Shown: piece by piece, positions 43,884 to 52,226 of the stretch | How positions within the stretch are numbered: the stretch's first letter is position 1 | How the letters are laid out: each line of letters opens with the position of its first letter | NCBI GenBank assembly: GCA_965178655.1 | Contig: OZ238266.1 | Location: forward strand, 62,001 to 126,000 | DNA: 64,000 nucleotides | Reading direction: 5' to 3' | From: GCA-2733415 sp965178655 | GTDB lineage: Bacteria; Bacteroidota; Bacteroidia; Flavobacteriales; Flavobacteriaceae | Program-made: the position numbers and the translations under genes | The notes under the pieces: model-generated | What the model was told of the DNA's origin: nothing | The model's input: the letters and a program-made list of their open reading frames with translations, nothing else | The model's database searches: none

Positions 43884-46800
43884 TGAAACTAACCGAAAAT
43901 ACCATAGAAAACGCTTTTATATCCCAGTTGGTAGCCCAGGGCTATACCTACTATAATGGGGTAGATATTGCACCCGATAGTGCCAATCCGCAAAGAGAAA
44001 GCTTGGGTTCGGTTATTTTAGAAAAACAGTTTAAAAAAGCATTAAATAAACTAAATCCTAATCTGCAAGAGAACACCCTTACAGAAGCTTTTAACAAAGT
44101 ACTTCACTTAGGTACAGAAGACCTCATGGAAAACAATGAGCGTTTTCATACTTTTTTAAGCAATGGCATAACGGTAGAACAAACCATAGCAGGAAAAACA
44201 AAAGGGGTTAATGTAAAACTTATAGATGTAGAGGATGTTGCCAACAATAGCTTTTGGGCAGTAAACCAATTGGTGGTACACGAAAACAACAACCACAAAC
44301 GCTTTGATGTGGTTATTTATATTAACGGTTTGCCCTTGGTATTTATAGAGCTTAAAAATGCGGCTTCAGAAACCGCTACTTTACGCAAAGCTTATACCCA
44401 AATACAAAATTACAAAACAGCAACTCCTAGTATATTTTACTACAATGCCATTTGTGTTATTTCAGATGGTATAGATGCTGGAGCTTCTTCTGTATCGGCT
44501 CCTTTTGGCAGGTACTTACCTTGGAAAGCACCAAAAGATGCAGCAGTAAAAAGTATCTTAAAAGATGAGGAGTCCTTGTCTGTAGCAGCAGAACCAAAAC
44601 CTCTGTATGGTACTACTCCTACGCAAGACCTTACTAAATGGATGCTGAATAAAGAAACATTGATAAGACTTATTCGCTACTGTACCGTTTTTGAACAAGA
44701 AGAAAAGAAAGATGCTACAACAGGTATTATCTCTCAAGTAAAAATAAAAAAGGTAGCCGCTTATCATCAGTACTATGCTGTGCAAAAAGCAGTAACACAG
44801 ACTTTACGAGCGACAGCAAAGCTGGCATCTACTGGGAGAGACGGAAGTGAGGGCTACGGTAATCGTAAGATTGGCGTAGTCTGGCATACGCAAGGAAGTG
44901 GTAAATCATTATCCATGGTGTTTTACAGTGGACAAATTATTACGCACCCACAAATGCAAAACCCTACGGTAGTCATACTTACCGATCGTAACGATTTAGA
45001 CGACCAGTTATTCGGAACCTTTGGTAATTGTGTCGATTTGCTAAGGCAAACTCCTGTACAAGCCAAAAACCGAGAACATATAAAAGAATTATTAAAAGTA
45101 TCTGGTGGTGGGGTAGTTTTTACCACCATTCAAAAATTTGGTGTAGCAAAAGGGAACCTGCCTGCCAGTCAGGCAGGTGTGTATGATACACTCTCTAATC
45201 GTACCAATATTGTAGTGGTGGCAGATGAGGCACATAGGAGTCAGTATGGTTTTTCAGGAAAAGTAGTAGAGACAGAGGAGGGTTCGGAAATACGCTATGG
45301 AAATGCTAAGTATTTACGAGATGCCTTGCCCAATGCTTCTTATATTGGTTTTACAGGAACCCCAATAGAAAAAGAAGATAAATCTACTCCTGCCGTATTT
45401 GGAGATTATATTGATGTGTACGATATAAAACAAGCAGTAGATGATGGAGCTACTGTGCCTATTAGTTATGAATCGCGCTTAATAAAAATTAAGTTAGATG
45501 AAAAAACGACCAAAGCTTTAGATGAGGAGATAAATGAAATTGAAGGCGCTACTGAAGAACAATTAGAAAAAGCAAAAAAGAAAACAGCTACTATTGATGC
45601 TGTAGTGGGGCACCCAGATAGATTGAAGGATGTAGCTAAAGATATTGTACATCATTTTGAAGCCCGACAAGAAGTATTTGAAGGTAAAGCCATGATTGTG
45701 GGAATGACCAGAAATATATGTGTTCGTTTGTATAATCAAATTATTGCCTTACGCCCCAATTGGCATCATAACGATTTGGATAAAGGAAAGCTAAAGGTAA
45801 TTATGACCAGTTCCTCTGATGATCCAGCAATTTTTCAGCCACACCATACCAGCAAACAACAAAGAAAAGACTTGGCTACCAGAATGAAAGATAACAATGA
45901 TGAGCTAAAGCTAGTTATTGTTAGAGATATGTGGCTTACCGGATTTGATGCACCAAGTACACATACCATGTATGTAGATAAAAAAATGCAAGGCGCTAAC
46001 CTTATGCAAGCCATTGCTAGGGTAAACAGAGTGTATAAAGACAAACCTGGAGGTTTAGTTGTAGATTATATAGGAGTAGGACAAGACCTAAGAAATGCCA
46101 TGGTTACCTATTTGCAAAGTGGCGGTGAAGGTGAACCAATAGTGGATATAAATGAAGCTATTGCAGGGATGAAAGAGAAGTTTGAAGTAGTAGAACAGAT
46201 GTTTAATGCCTGTCTGCCGAACAGGCAGGGTTTTAACTACAAAGAATACTTTAGGGTAGATACGGCACAAAAGTTACAAGTGCTTTTAGCGGCTCAAAAC
46301 TTTATACTATCTGATGTAAAACTTAAAGAACGATTTTTAAAAGAAGTAACACTCCTTTCTAAACTTTTTGCCATGTCTATACCCAGTGCAGATGCTGAAT
46401 TGATAAAAGATAGGGTTGCCTTTTTTCAAGCGGTAAAAGCAAGAATAAATAAATTTAGAGGTACGGGTGTAAAATCTGACTATGAAGTAGAAACCGCCAT
46501 TAAACAAATTGTAGAGCAGTCACTATCAAGTGATGGGATAATTGATGTTTTTGAAGCGGCTGGTATCGAAACGCCTTCCGTTAGTATTTTATCGGATGAG
46601 TTTTTACTAGAAGTAAAAAACATGCAACAAAAAAATGTTGCTTTCGAACTCTTAAAAAAGTTACTAAGTGATGAAGTACGCATTCGTAAAACAAAAAATA
46701 TAGCACAAGGTAAAAAGTTTTCTGAGATGTTAGAATCGGTCGTAAAACGCTATCATAACAATCAGATAGATTCTGCACAAGTACTGGCAGAACTTTCTGA

Positions 46801-47134
46801 AATAGCTAAGGAAATGCGATTGGAAGACCATAAATCAGAAGAATTGGGATTAACACCAGCTGAGTATGCGTTTTACAGTGTTTTGAAACAAAACGATTCT
46901 ACTAGTTTTTTAGATGATAATAAGATGAAGGAACTCATCCATACCATAGTAGATGTAATCCGTAAAAATGCTACTGTAGATTGGAGTAAACGAGAAGATG
47001 TAAGAGCTAAACTAAGGCTTACCGTAAAGAAAATACTAATGCGTTACGGTTACCCACCAGATTTAGCAAAACTAGAAGCTGATAAAGTATTGGCTCAAGG
47101 CGAAAGTTTGGCTGAGATGTTTTCTAAAGATTAA
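43883..47134 (+). CDS. hsdR: Type I restriction endonuclease subunit HsdR
   Basis: The 1083-residue motor and nuclease subunit has the PD-(D/E)xK nuclease in the N-terminal domain (Asp 142 of RFDVVIYIN and ELK at 156-158) and a superfamily 2 translocase: TQGSGKS at 336-342, DEAH at 448-451, GFTGTP, VRDMWLTGFDAP, MQAIARVNR. A helical C-terminal region binds the methylase core. All catalytic residues are present. Two short in-frame insertions encoded by palindromes occur: LPASQAG at 426-432 and ACLPNRQG at 776-783. A hairpin follows the gene. Confidence 0.95.
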   Translation: MKLTENTIENAFISQLVAQGYTYYNGVDIAPDSANPQRESLGSVILEKQFKKALNKLNPNLQENTLTEAFNKVLHLGTEDLMENNERFHTFLSNGITVEQTIAGKTKGVNVKLIDVEDVANNSFWAVNQLVVHENNNHKRFDVVIYINGLPLVFIELKNAASETATLRKAYTQIQNYKTATPSIFYYNAICVISDGIDAGASSVSAPFGRYLPWKAPKDAAVKSILKDEESLSVAAEPKPLYGTTPTQDLTKWMLNKETLIRLIRYCTVFEQEEKKDATTGIISQVKIKKVAAYHQYYAVQKAVTQTLRATAKLASTGRDGSEGYGNRKIGVVWHTQGSGKSLSMVFYSGQIITHPQMQNPTVVILTDRNDLDDQLFGTFGNCVDLLRQTPVQAKNREHIKELLKVSGGGVVFTTIQKFGVAKGNLPASQAGVYDTLSNRTNIVVVADEAHRSQYGFSGKVVETEEGSEIRYGNAKYLRDALPNASYIGFTGTPIEKEDKSTPAVFGDYIDVYDIKQAVDDGATVPISYESRLIKIKLDEKTTKALDEEINEIEGATEEQLEKAKKKTATIDAVVGHPDRLKDVAKDIVHHFEARQEVFEGKAMIVGMTRNICVRLYNQIIALRPNWHHNDLDKGKLKVIMTSSSDDPAIFQPHHTSKQQRKDLATRMKDNNDELKLVIVRDMWLTGFDAPSTHTMYVDKKMQGANLMQAIARVNRVYKDKPGGLVVDYIGVGQDLRNAMVTYLQSGGEGEPIVDINEAIAGMKEKFEVVEQMFNACLPNRQGFNYKEYFRVDTAQKLQVLLAAQNFILSDVKLKERFLKEVTLLSKLFAMSIPSADAELIKDRVAFFQAVKARINKFRGTGVKSDYEVETAIKQIVEQSLSSDGIIDVFEAAGIETPSVSILSDEFLLEVKNMQQKNVAFELLKKLLSDEVRIRKTKNIAQGKKFSEMLESVVKRYHNNQIDSAQVLAELSEIAKEMRLEDHKSEELGLTPAEYAFYSVLKQNDSTSFLDDNKMKELIHTIVDVIRKNATVDWSKREDVRAKLRLTVKKILMRYGYPPDLAKLEADKVLAQGESLAEMFSKD
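45156..45178 (+). repeat. Palindromic in-frame element in hsdR, copy 1
   Basis: ACCTGCCTG and CAGGCAGGT form a perfect 9-bp stem around a CCAGT loop. The 21-bp core adds seven codons, LPASQAG, just before the DEAH block region, where other HsdR proteins have a loop. Confidence 0.85.
46209..46229 (+). repeat. Palindromic in-frame element in hsdR, copy 2
   Basis: CCTGTCTG and CAGGCAGG pair over 8 bp with one G-U around the loop CCGAA. It is 21 bp long, leaves the frame intact, and is read as part of ACLPNRQG in the linker before NYKEYF. Confidence 0.8.
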
Positions 47135-47149
47135 TTATTTAGTTAAAAT

Positions 47150-47173
47150 GCACATGTTCTGGGAAACATGTGC
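47150..47173 (+). terminator. Hairpin after hsdR, possible terminator
   Basis: GCACATGTT/AACATGTGC forms a perfect 9-bp stem with a six-base loop, 15 bp after the hsdR stop. No T-run follows at once; a weaker AACAG/CTGTT hairpin with TTTTT comes about 10 bp later. Confidence 0.45.
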
Positions 47174-47270
47174 CATGTCTAGAACAGGGCTGTTTTTAGG
47201 GTCATTATTTTTTTAAATATTGGCTATTAACTTTCTATTAACTTCTTTATAGAGAAACAAATAAAATATG

Positions 47271-47278
47271 TAGTTTTG
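47271..47278 (+). promoter_or_regulatory. -7 promoter element before ychF
   Basis: TAGTTTTG fits TAnnTTTG and lies 53 bp before the ychF start codon; it gives ychF its own promoter independent of the hsd operon. Confidence 0.45.
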
Positions 47279-47331
47279 CAAACTGTAATAACAAAATTAG
47301 TTGTTATTAAAACCGTGTAAAAACCATATTT

Positions 47332-48423
47332 ATGAAAGCAGGAATTGTAGGTTTACCAAACGTAGGTAAATCAACCTTATTTAATTGTTTATCGAATGCC
47401 AAGGCACAAAGTGCTAATTTTCCATTTTGTACTATAGAGCCAAATATTGGAGTAGTTAATGTTCCTGATAATAGAATTGTTACGCTAGAAAAAATGGTTA
47501 ACCCAGAACGTGTTGTTCCTGCAACTGTAGAGATTGTAGATATTGCAGGTTTGGTAAAAGGAGCTAGTAAAGGTGAGGGTTTAGGTAATAAATTCTTGGC
47601 AAACATACGTGAGTGTGATGCAATTATTCATGTATTACGTTGTTTTGATAATCCGAATATAGTACACGTAGAAGAGACTATAGACCCTATTAGAGATAAG
47701 GAGATTATTGATTTTGAATTACAACTAAAAGACTTAGAAACGGTAAATAAGCGTTTAGAAAAAGTAAATAGAGCAGCAAGAACAGGCGATAAAACAGCAT
47801 TATTAGAGCAAGCTACTTTGGTTAAGATTAAAGAGGTGTTGGAACAAGGGCAATCGGTACGCTCGTTAGAATTTAACGAAAAAGAGCAAGTATTGGTTAA
47901 TGAGTTTCAAATGCTAACATCAAAACCAGTATTGTACGTTTGTAATGTTGATGAATCTTCTGCAAAGGACGGAAATGAGTATGTAACACGTGTTCGTGAA
48001 GCAGTAAAAAATGAAGGTGCAGAGATTATTGTATTAGCCATTGCAACAGAAGCAGATATTGCAGAGCTAGAAGACTATGAAGAGCAACAAATTTTCTTAG
48101 AAGATATAGGTTTAGAAGAACCTGGAGCAGCACGATTAATACGTTCGGCATATAAGTTACTTAGTTTACAAACCTATTTTACAGTAGGAGTAAAAGAAGT
48201 CAGAGCTTGGACAGTGTTTATTGGTGCAACAGCACCACAGGCAGCAGGAGTAATACATACCGATTTTGAAAAAGGATTCATTAGAGCTGAAGTAATGGCC
48301 TATGATACCTTTGTGGACTTAGGAAGCGAAGCTAAGGTTAAAGAAGCAGGTAAACTAGGTGTTGAAGGAAAAGAGTATGTTGTAAAAGACGGCGATATTA
48401 TGCATTTTAGATTTAATGTGTAG
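47332..48423 (+). CDS. ychF: Ribosome-associated GTPase/ATPase YchF (Obg-like)
   Basis: The 363-residue protein has G1 GLPNVGKSTLFN, G3 DIAGLVKGASKGEGLGNKFL, and NVDE in place of the usual NKxD, which explains the preference for ATP in this family. A coiled-coil insert (about 130-190) and the C-terminal TGS domain (from about 275, LQTYFTVGVKEVRAWTVFIGATAPQAAGVIHTDFEKGFIRAEVM) complete it. It binds ribosomes and affects stress responses. It is a core gene sitting between the hsd operon and the insertion sequence. Confidence 0.96.
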   Translation: MKAGIVGLPNVGKSTLFNCLSNAKAQSANFPFCTIEPNIGVVNVPDNRIVTLEKMVNPERVVPATVEIVDIAGLVKGASKGEGLGNKFLANIRECDAIIHVLRCFDNPNIVHVEETIDPIRDKEIIDFELQLKDLETVNKRLEKVNRAARTGDKTALLEQATLVKIKEVLEQGQSVRSLEFNEKEQVLVNEFQMLTSKPVLYVCNVDESSAKDGNEYVTRVREAVKNEGAEIIVLAIATEADIAELEDYEEQQIFLEDIGLEEPGAARLIRSAYKLLSLQTYFTVGVKEVRAWTVFIGATAPQAAGVIHTDFEKGFIRAEVMAYDTFVDLGSEAKVKEAGKLGVEGKEYVVKDGDIMHFRFNV

Positions 48424-48450
48424 GTATTTGTAATGCCATTATATAAATTA

Positions 48451-48483
48451 AAGCCTTGTAAGTAATTACAGGGCTTTTTTTTG
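48451..48483 (+). terminator. Rho-independent terminator after ychF
   Basis: AAGCCTTGTAA pairs with TTACAGGGCTT over 11 bp (one G-U), followed by a long T-run. Confidence 0.88.
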
Positions 48484-48534
48484 TGCTGTGTTTGTCCCGT
48501 CCTGAAATAGCGTTACACATAAAAACGTTAAAAA

Positions 48535-48966
48535 ATGGAAAACAACCCCGAACGCTATATAAAGCGTACTCAGAAAGACTATTCAATGTCTTTAAAACTA
48601 CAAATTGTTCAAGAGATTGAACAAGGAGAATTAAGCACCACAGGAGCTGTTCGTAAATATGGTATCCAAGCACGTTCAACAATTGTTAGTTGGCTCCGAA
48701 AATATGGTACCTTTGATTGGGAAAACCAAACACCATCAAATATGCCAAAAACTCCTGAACAAAAACTACTTGAATTAGAACAAGAAAATCGTCTACTAAA
48801 AAAGCAAAAAGCCCACTTAGAGCATCAGGTCTCACGAGCAGACAAAAAAGCAATCATTTTTGACATGATGATTGATTTAGCGGAAAAAGAATATAATATT
48901 TCTATCAGAAAAAACTCCAAACCCGGGTTATCAACACCTTCAAAGAAGAACACAAAGAAACAATAG
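48535..48966 (+). CDS. IS3-family transposase OrfA
   Basis: The 143-residue protein has an N-terminal helix-turn-helix (SMSLKLQIVQEIEQGELSTTGAVRKYGIQARSTIVSWLRKYG) for binding the element ends, and a leucine-zipper-like helix (TPEQKLLELEQENRLLKKQKAHLEHQV). A slippery run A AAA AAC at 48909-48915 lies near its end in the right register for -1 frameshifting into orfB, giving a fused OrfAB transposase. Confidence 0.92.
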   Translation: MENNPERYIKRTQKDYSMSLKLQIVQEIEQGELSTTGAVRKYGIQARSTIVSWLRKYGTFDWENQTPSNMPKTPEQKLLELEQENRLLKKQKAHLEHQVSRADKKAIIFDMMIDLAEKEYNISIRKNSKPGLSTPSKKNTKKQ

Positions 48967-49859
48967 TTTCTACCTGTGAATTACTCGGGGTTAGCAGGCA
49001 GGTATATTATAGAGCTAATCAATCAAGAAAAAAGCGGCGAATAAAAGCTCAAAAAGTAATAGAAATGGTTAAAGAAATAAGAATGAAAATGCCCAAATTA
49101 GGTACACGTAAATTATATAATAAACTAGAAGATCCTTTGAAAGAGATTGGTGTTGGTAGAGACAGGCTCTTTGCTATACTTAAGGCAAACCATATGCTTA
49201 TAAAACCAAAGAAGCAGTATCATGTTACAACCAATTCATATCATAGGTTTTACAAACATCAAAACCTCATTAGTGCAACAACACCCTCAAGACCTGAACA
49301 GATTTGGGTGTCAGACATTACCTATATAGGAAACAGAAAGAACCCTATGTATTTAGCATTAATCACAGATGCTTATTCCAAGAAAATAGTTGGATATGAT
49401 GTGTCTGATAGTCTGTGTGTAAAAGGAACTACACGTGCTTTAGATAAAGCTGTTAAAAATAGAATATATAAACAAGAAGCGTTGATACACCACTCTGATA
49501 GAGGTATTCAATACTGTTCTAATGAATATCAAAAATTATTAGATAAATTTGACATACAACCTAGTATGACTCAAAAATATGATCCCTATGAAAACGCAAT
49601 AGCTGAAAGAATTAATGGCATTTTAAAGCAAGAATTTGATATTAACAAGTATAATCTAAACCTTGATATAATTAAAAAATTAGTAAAAAACGCAATAGAA
49701 ATATACAATAAGGATAGACCACACTTATCAAATTCAATGTTGACTCCTGAACAAATGCACAAACAAAGAAGACTGAAAATTAAAACCTATAAACAAAAAA
49801 AGAGAGTAACAAAAATGAATTTGCTACCCTCTAATAATTTAAATATCTTAGCCCAATAA
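48915..49859 (+). CDS. IS3-family transposase OrfB (catalytic part, reached by -1 frameshift)
   Basis: The frame is open from the slippery site; the first ATG in it is at 49065 and would give 264 residues, but the conserved part starts earlier (HKETIVSTCELLGVSRQVYYRANQ). The rve integrase core shows the catalytic triad: Asp in VWVSDITYIG, Asp in LIHHSDRGIQYCS, and Glu in NAIAERINGILKQEF. No stop or frame break is present. The most likely product is the OrfAB fusion. Confidence 0.9.
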   Translation, partial: LQTRVINTFKEEHKETIVSTCELLGVSRQVYYRANQSRKKRRIKAQKVIEMVKEIRMKMPKLGTRKLYNKLEDPLKEIGVGRDRLFAILKANHMLIKPKKQYHVTTNSYHRFYKHQNLISATTPSRPEQIWVSDITYIGNRKNPMYLALITDAYSKKIVGYDVSDSLCVKGTTRALDKAVKNRIYKQEALIHHSDRGIQYCSNEYQKLLDKFDIQPSMTQKYDPYENAIAERINGILKQEFDINKYNLNLDIIKKLVKNAIEIYNKDRPHLSNSMLTPEQMHKQRRLKIKTYKQKKRVTKMNLLPSNNLNILAQ

Positions 49860-49886
49860 TCTGTATCGGTTATTTAGGACGAGACA

Positions 49887-49999
49887 GTTTACCCCTCCTG
49901 ATAGTTGTCTGGGTCGCTTGTCTTTCTTGCGTAGGCGGGAATCCATTTTTCATTTATTATTTTTCGGTTTTACATTTTAATCTTGAGTCTTGCTTCTAG
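49887..49999 (+). repeat. 113-bp intergenic repeat, copy 1 (interrupted at its left edge by the IS)
   Basis: It runs from GTTTACCCCTCCTGATAG to TTGCTTCTAG and recurs at 50067-50179, exactly 180 bp further on, with five differences. It contains the hairpin-like TTCTTGCGTAGGCGGGAA, of the same general type as the dispersed CGTAGGCGGGAATCC repeats seen in Bacteroidota. The IS lies at its first bases. Confidence 0.9.
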
Positions 50000-50066
50000 T
50001 TTTTTACTATAAAGGTAATTGTCTTCGCAAAGTCGATACGATTGTGGCGATTTTAGTGTGTTTTGT

Positions 50067-50179
50067 GTTTACCCCTCCTGATAGTTGTCTTGGTCGCTTG
50101 TCTTTCTCGCGTAGGCGGGAATCCATTTTTCATTTAATATTTTTCGGTTTTACATTTTAATCTTGTGCCTTGCTTCTAG
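50067..50179 (+). repeat. 113-bp intergenic repeat, copy 2 (intact)
   Basis: The same sequence as copy 1 with 5 mismatches in 113 bases. Its left junction reads TGTGTTTACCCC, which equals the two IS flanks joined at a single GTT. No gene is visible from 49,887 to 50,351 apart from these repeats; the stretch 50,180-50,351 is AT-rich leader to parE without a clear TAnnTTTG box. Confidence 0.9.
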
Positions 50180-50351
50180 AGTCTATGTTTTGTTGTTTAA
50201 CACCTAGTTTTTAGTGAACATCTGTTAATCGGTAACAAATTATTAGGCAATTTTTTCTTGTGTAAAAACTGTTACTAACTTTATAGTCTTAAATTTTTAT
50301 TTTTTTAAAGGGTATCCTATATTAGCAACATATCCAAATATTTATTTTTTA

Positions 50352-52205
50352 ATGTCGCAAGAAACAAACTATACTGAAGATAATATCCGTTCGTTAGATT
50401 GGAAAGAGCATATCCGTATGCGTCCCGGAATGTATATTGGGAAGCTTGGCGATGGCTCATCTCCAGATGATGGTATTTATATTTTATTAAAAGAAGTGCT
50501 CGATAATTCTATTGATGAGTTTGTAATGGGTGCCGGAAAAACTATTGAGATTACTACAAAAGAAGGAAAGGTTACCGTGCGTGATTACGGTAGAGGAATC
50601 CCTTTAGGAAAAGTGATTGATGTGGTCTCTAAAATGAATACCGGAGGAAAGTATGACTCTAGAGCTTTTAAAAAATCAGTTGGACTAAACGGAGTAGGTA
50701 CAAAAGCAGTAAATGCATTATCTAGTTTTTTTAGAGTAGAATCTAATAGAGATAATCAGCGTAAAGCAGTAGAGTTTTCTAAAGGGTCTGTTACCGAAGA
50801 CTTTGAAATAGAAAGCGTGGTCTCTCGTAAAGGAACTAAGGTTGTTTTTATTCCAGATGTTAGTATTTTTAAAAACTACAAATACCGTTCTGAGTATGTA
50901 GTAAAAATGCTGAAGAATTATGTTTACTTAAATCCGGGCTTAACCATTGTCTATAACGGAGAACGTTATGTTTCTGAAAATGGATTAAAAGATTTATTAG
51001 AAGATAATAATAGTAAAGATGATATGCTTTATCCGATTATTCATTTAAAAGGAGAAGACATAGAAGTTGCTATAACGCATAGTAAAACGCAGTACTCAGA
51101 AGAATACCATTCATTTGTAAACGGACAGCATACCACACAAGGAGGTACGCATCAGGTAGCGTTTAGAGAAGCTATTGTAAAAACAATACGCGATTTTTAC
51201 GGAAAAACATACGAAGCATCAGATATTAGAAAATCAATTATTTCTGCCATTGCTATAAAGGTTATGGAGCCGGTATTTGAAAGTCAGACCAAAACAAAAT
51301 TGGGGTCTGTAGAAATGGGAGGTGATTTGCCAACGGTACGCTCATATGTAAACGATTTTATTAAAACACAGCTAGACAACTACTTGCATAAAAACACAGT
51401 AGCATCAGAGGCTTTACAACGAAAAATACTACAAGCGGAACGTGAGCGTAAAGAGCTTTCAGGAATACGAAAATTAGCAAAAGACAGGGCTAAAAAAGCA
51501 AGTCTTCACAATAAAAAACTACGCGATTGTAGGGTGCATTTAGGTGATATTAAAAAGGAACGCCGTTTAGAGTCTACTTTGTTTATTACTGAGGGAGATT
51601 CTGCAAGTGGGTCTATCACAAAATCGCGTGATGTTAATACCCAGGCGGTATTTAGTTTACGTGGTAAGCCTTTAAATTCATACGGAATGAGTAAGAAAAT
51701 CGTGTATGAAAATGAAGAATTTAACTTATTGCAAGCCGCATTAAATATTGAAGAATCTTTATCGGACCTGCGTTATAATAATATTGTTATAGCAACAGAT
51801 GCCGATGTTGATGGTATGCATATTAGATTACTATTAATCACCTTCTTTTTACAGTTCTTTCCAGAGCTAATAAAAGAACGACACTTGTATATTTTAGAAA
51901 CACCATTATTTAGAGTAAGAAATAAAAAGGAAACCATTTATTGCTATTCCGAAGAAGAACGTGTAGCTGCTATGGAAAAGTTAAAAGGAAGTCCTGAAAT
52001 TACTCGATTTAAAGGATTAGGAGAAATATCTCCTGATGAATTTCAGTTTTTTATAGGAGAAGATATTAGATTAGCTCCTGTAATGCTTGACGCCGCTATG
52101 CCAATAGAAGAGTTATTGCAGTTTTATATGGGTAAGAATACGCCTGATAGACAAAAATTTATCATCGAAAATTTAAAAGTAGAATTAGATATTTCAGAGG
52201 CATAG
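50352..52205 (+). CDS. parE: DNA topoisomerase IV subunit B
   Basis: The 617-residue ATPase subunit of a type IIA topoisomerase has the GHKL ATP site (LKEVLDNSIDEF, DYGRGIPLG, VGLNGVGTKAVNALS), the transducer with SKTQYSEEYHSFVNGQHTTQGG, and the TOPRIM domain with EGDSASGS and ATDADVDGMHIRLLLITFF. The pairing with an 875-residue A subunit and the short TOPRIM without the gyrase insert point to topoisomerase IV, which separates daughter chromosomes. ParC starts 21 bp later. Confidence 0.92.
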   Translation: MSQETNYTEDNIRSLDWKEHIRMRPGMYIGKLGDGSSPDDGIYILLKEVLDNSIDEFVMGAGKTIEITTKEGKVTVRDYGRGIPLGKVIDVVSKMNTGGKYDSRAFKKSVGLNGVGTKAVNALSSFFRVESNRDNQRKAVEFSKGSVTEDFEIESVVSRKGTKVVFIPDVSIFKNYKYRSEYVVKMLKNYVYLNPGLTIVYNGERYVSENGLKDLLEDNNSKDDMLYPIIHLKGEDIEVAITHSKTQYSEEYHSFVNGQHTTQGGTHQVAFREAIVKTIRDFYGKTYEASDIRKSIISAIAIKVMEPVFESQTKTKLGSVEMGGDLPTVRSYVNDFIKTQLDNYLHKNTVASEALQRKILQAERERKELSGIRKLAKDRAKKASLHNKKLRDCRVHLGDIKKERRLESTLFITEGDSASGSITKSRDVNTQAVFSLRGKPLNSYGMSKKIVYENEEFNLLQAALNIEESLSDLRYNNIVIATDADVDGMHIRLLLITFFLQFFPELIKERHLYILETPLFRVRNKKETIYCYSEEERVAAMEKLKGSPEITRFKGLGEISPDEFQFFIGEDIRLAPVMLDAAMPIEELLQFYMGKNTPDRQKFIIENLKVELDISEA

Positions 52206-52226
52206 CCAACCAGAGGAATAAGCAAC

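Larger units (their letters stand above)
48493..49886 (+). mobile_element. Complete IS3-family insertion sequence
   Basis: The element has 1394 bp. The left end is TGTCCCGTCCTGAAATAGCG; the right end, read inward on the other strand, is TGTCTCGTCCTAAATAACCG, an imperfect terminal inverted repeat of about 26 bp. A 3-bp direct repeat GTT flanks it (48490-48492 and 49887-49889), as expected for IS3 elements. It holds orfA and orfB in the usual overlapping -1 arrangement with intact DDE residues, so it looks active or recently active. Confidence 0.9.

Noticed and set aside
49991..50066. tRNA or other structured RNA between the two 113-bp repeats
   Set aside because: No cloverleaf, anticodon arm or TTCGA-type T-loop could be fitted to the sequence.
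49887..50179. CRISPR or attachment sites from two direct repeats
   Set aside because: Only two long copies exist, with no spacer structure, no integrase and no tRNA gene. They look like intergenic dispersed repeats.
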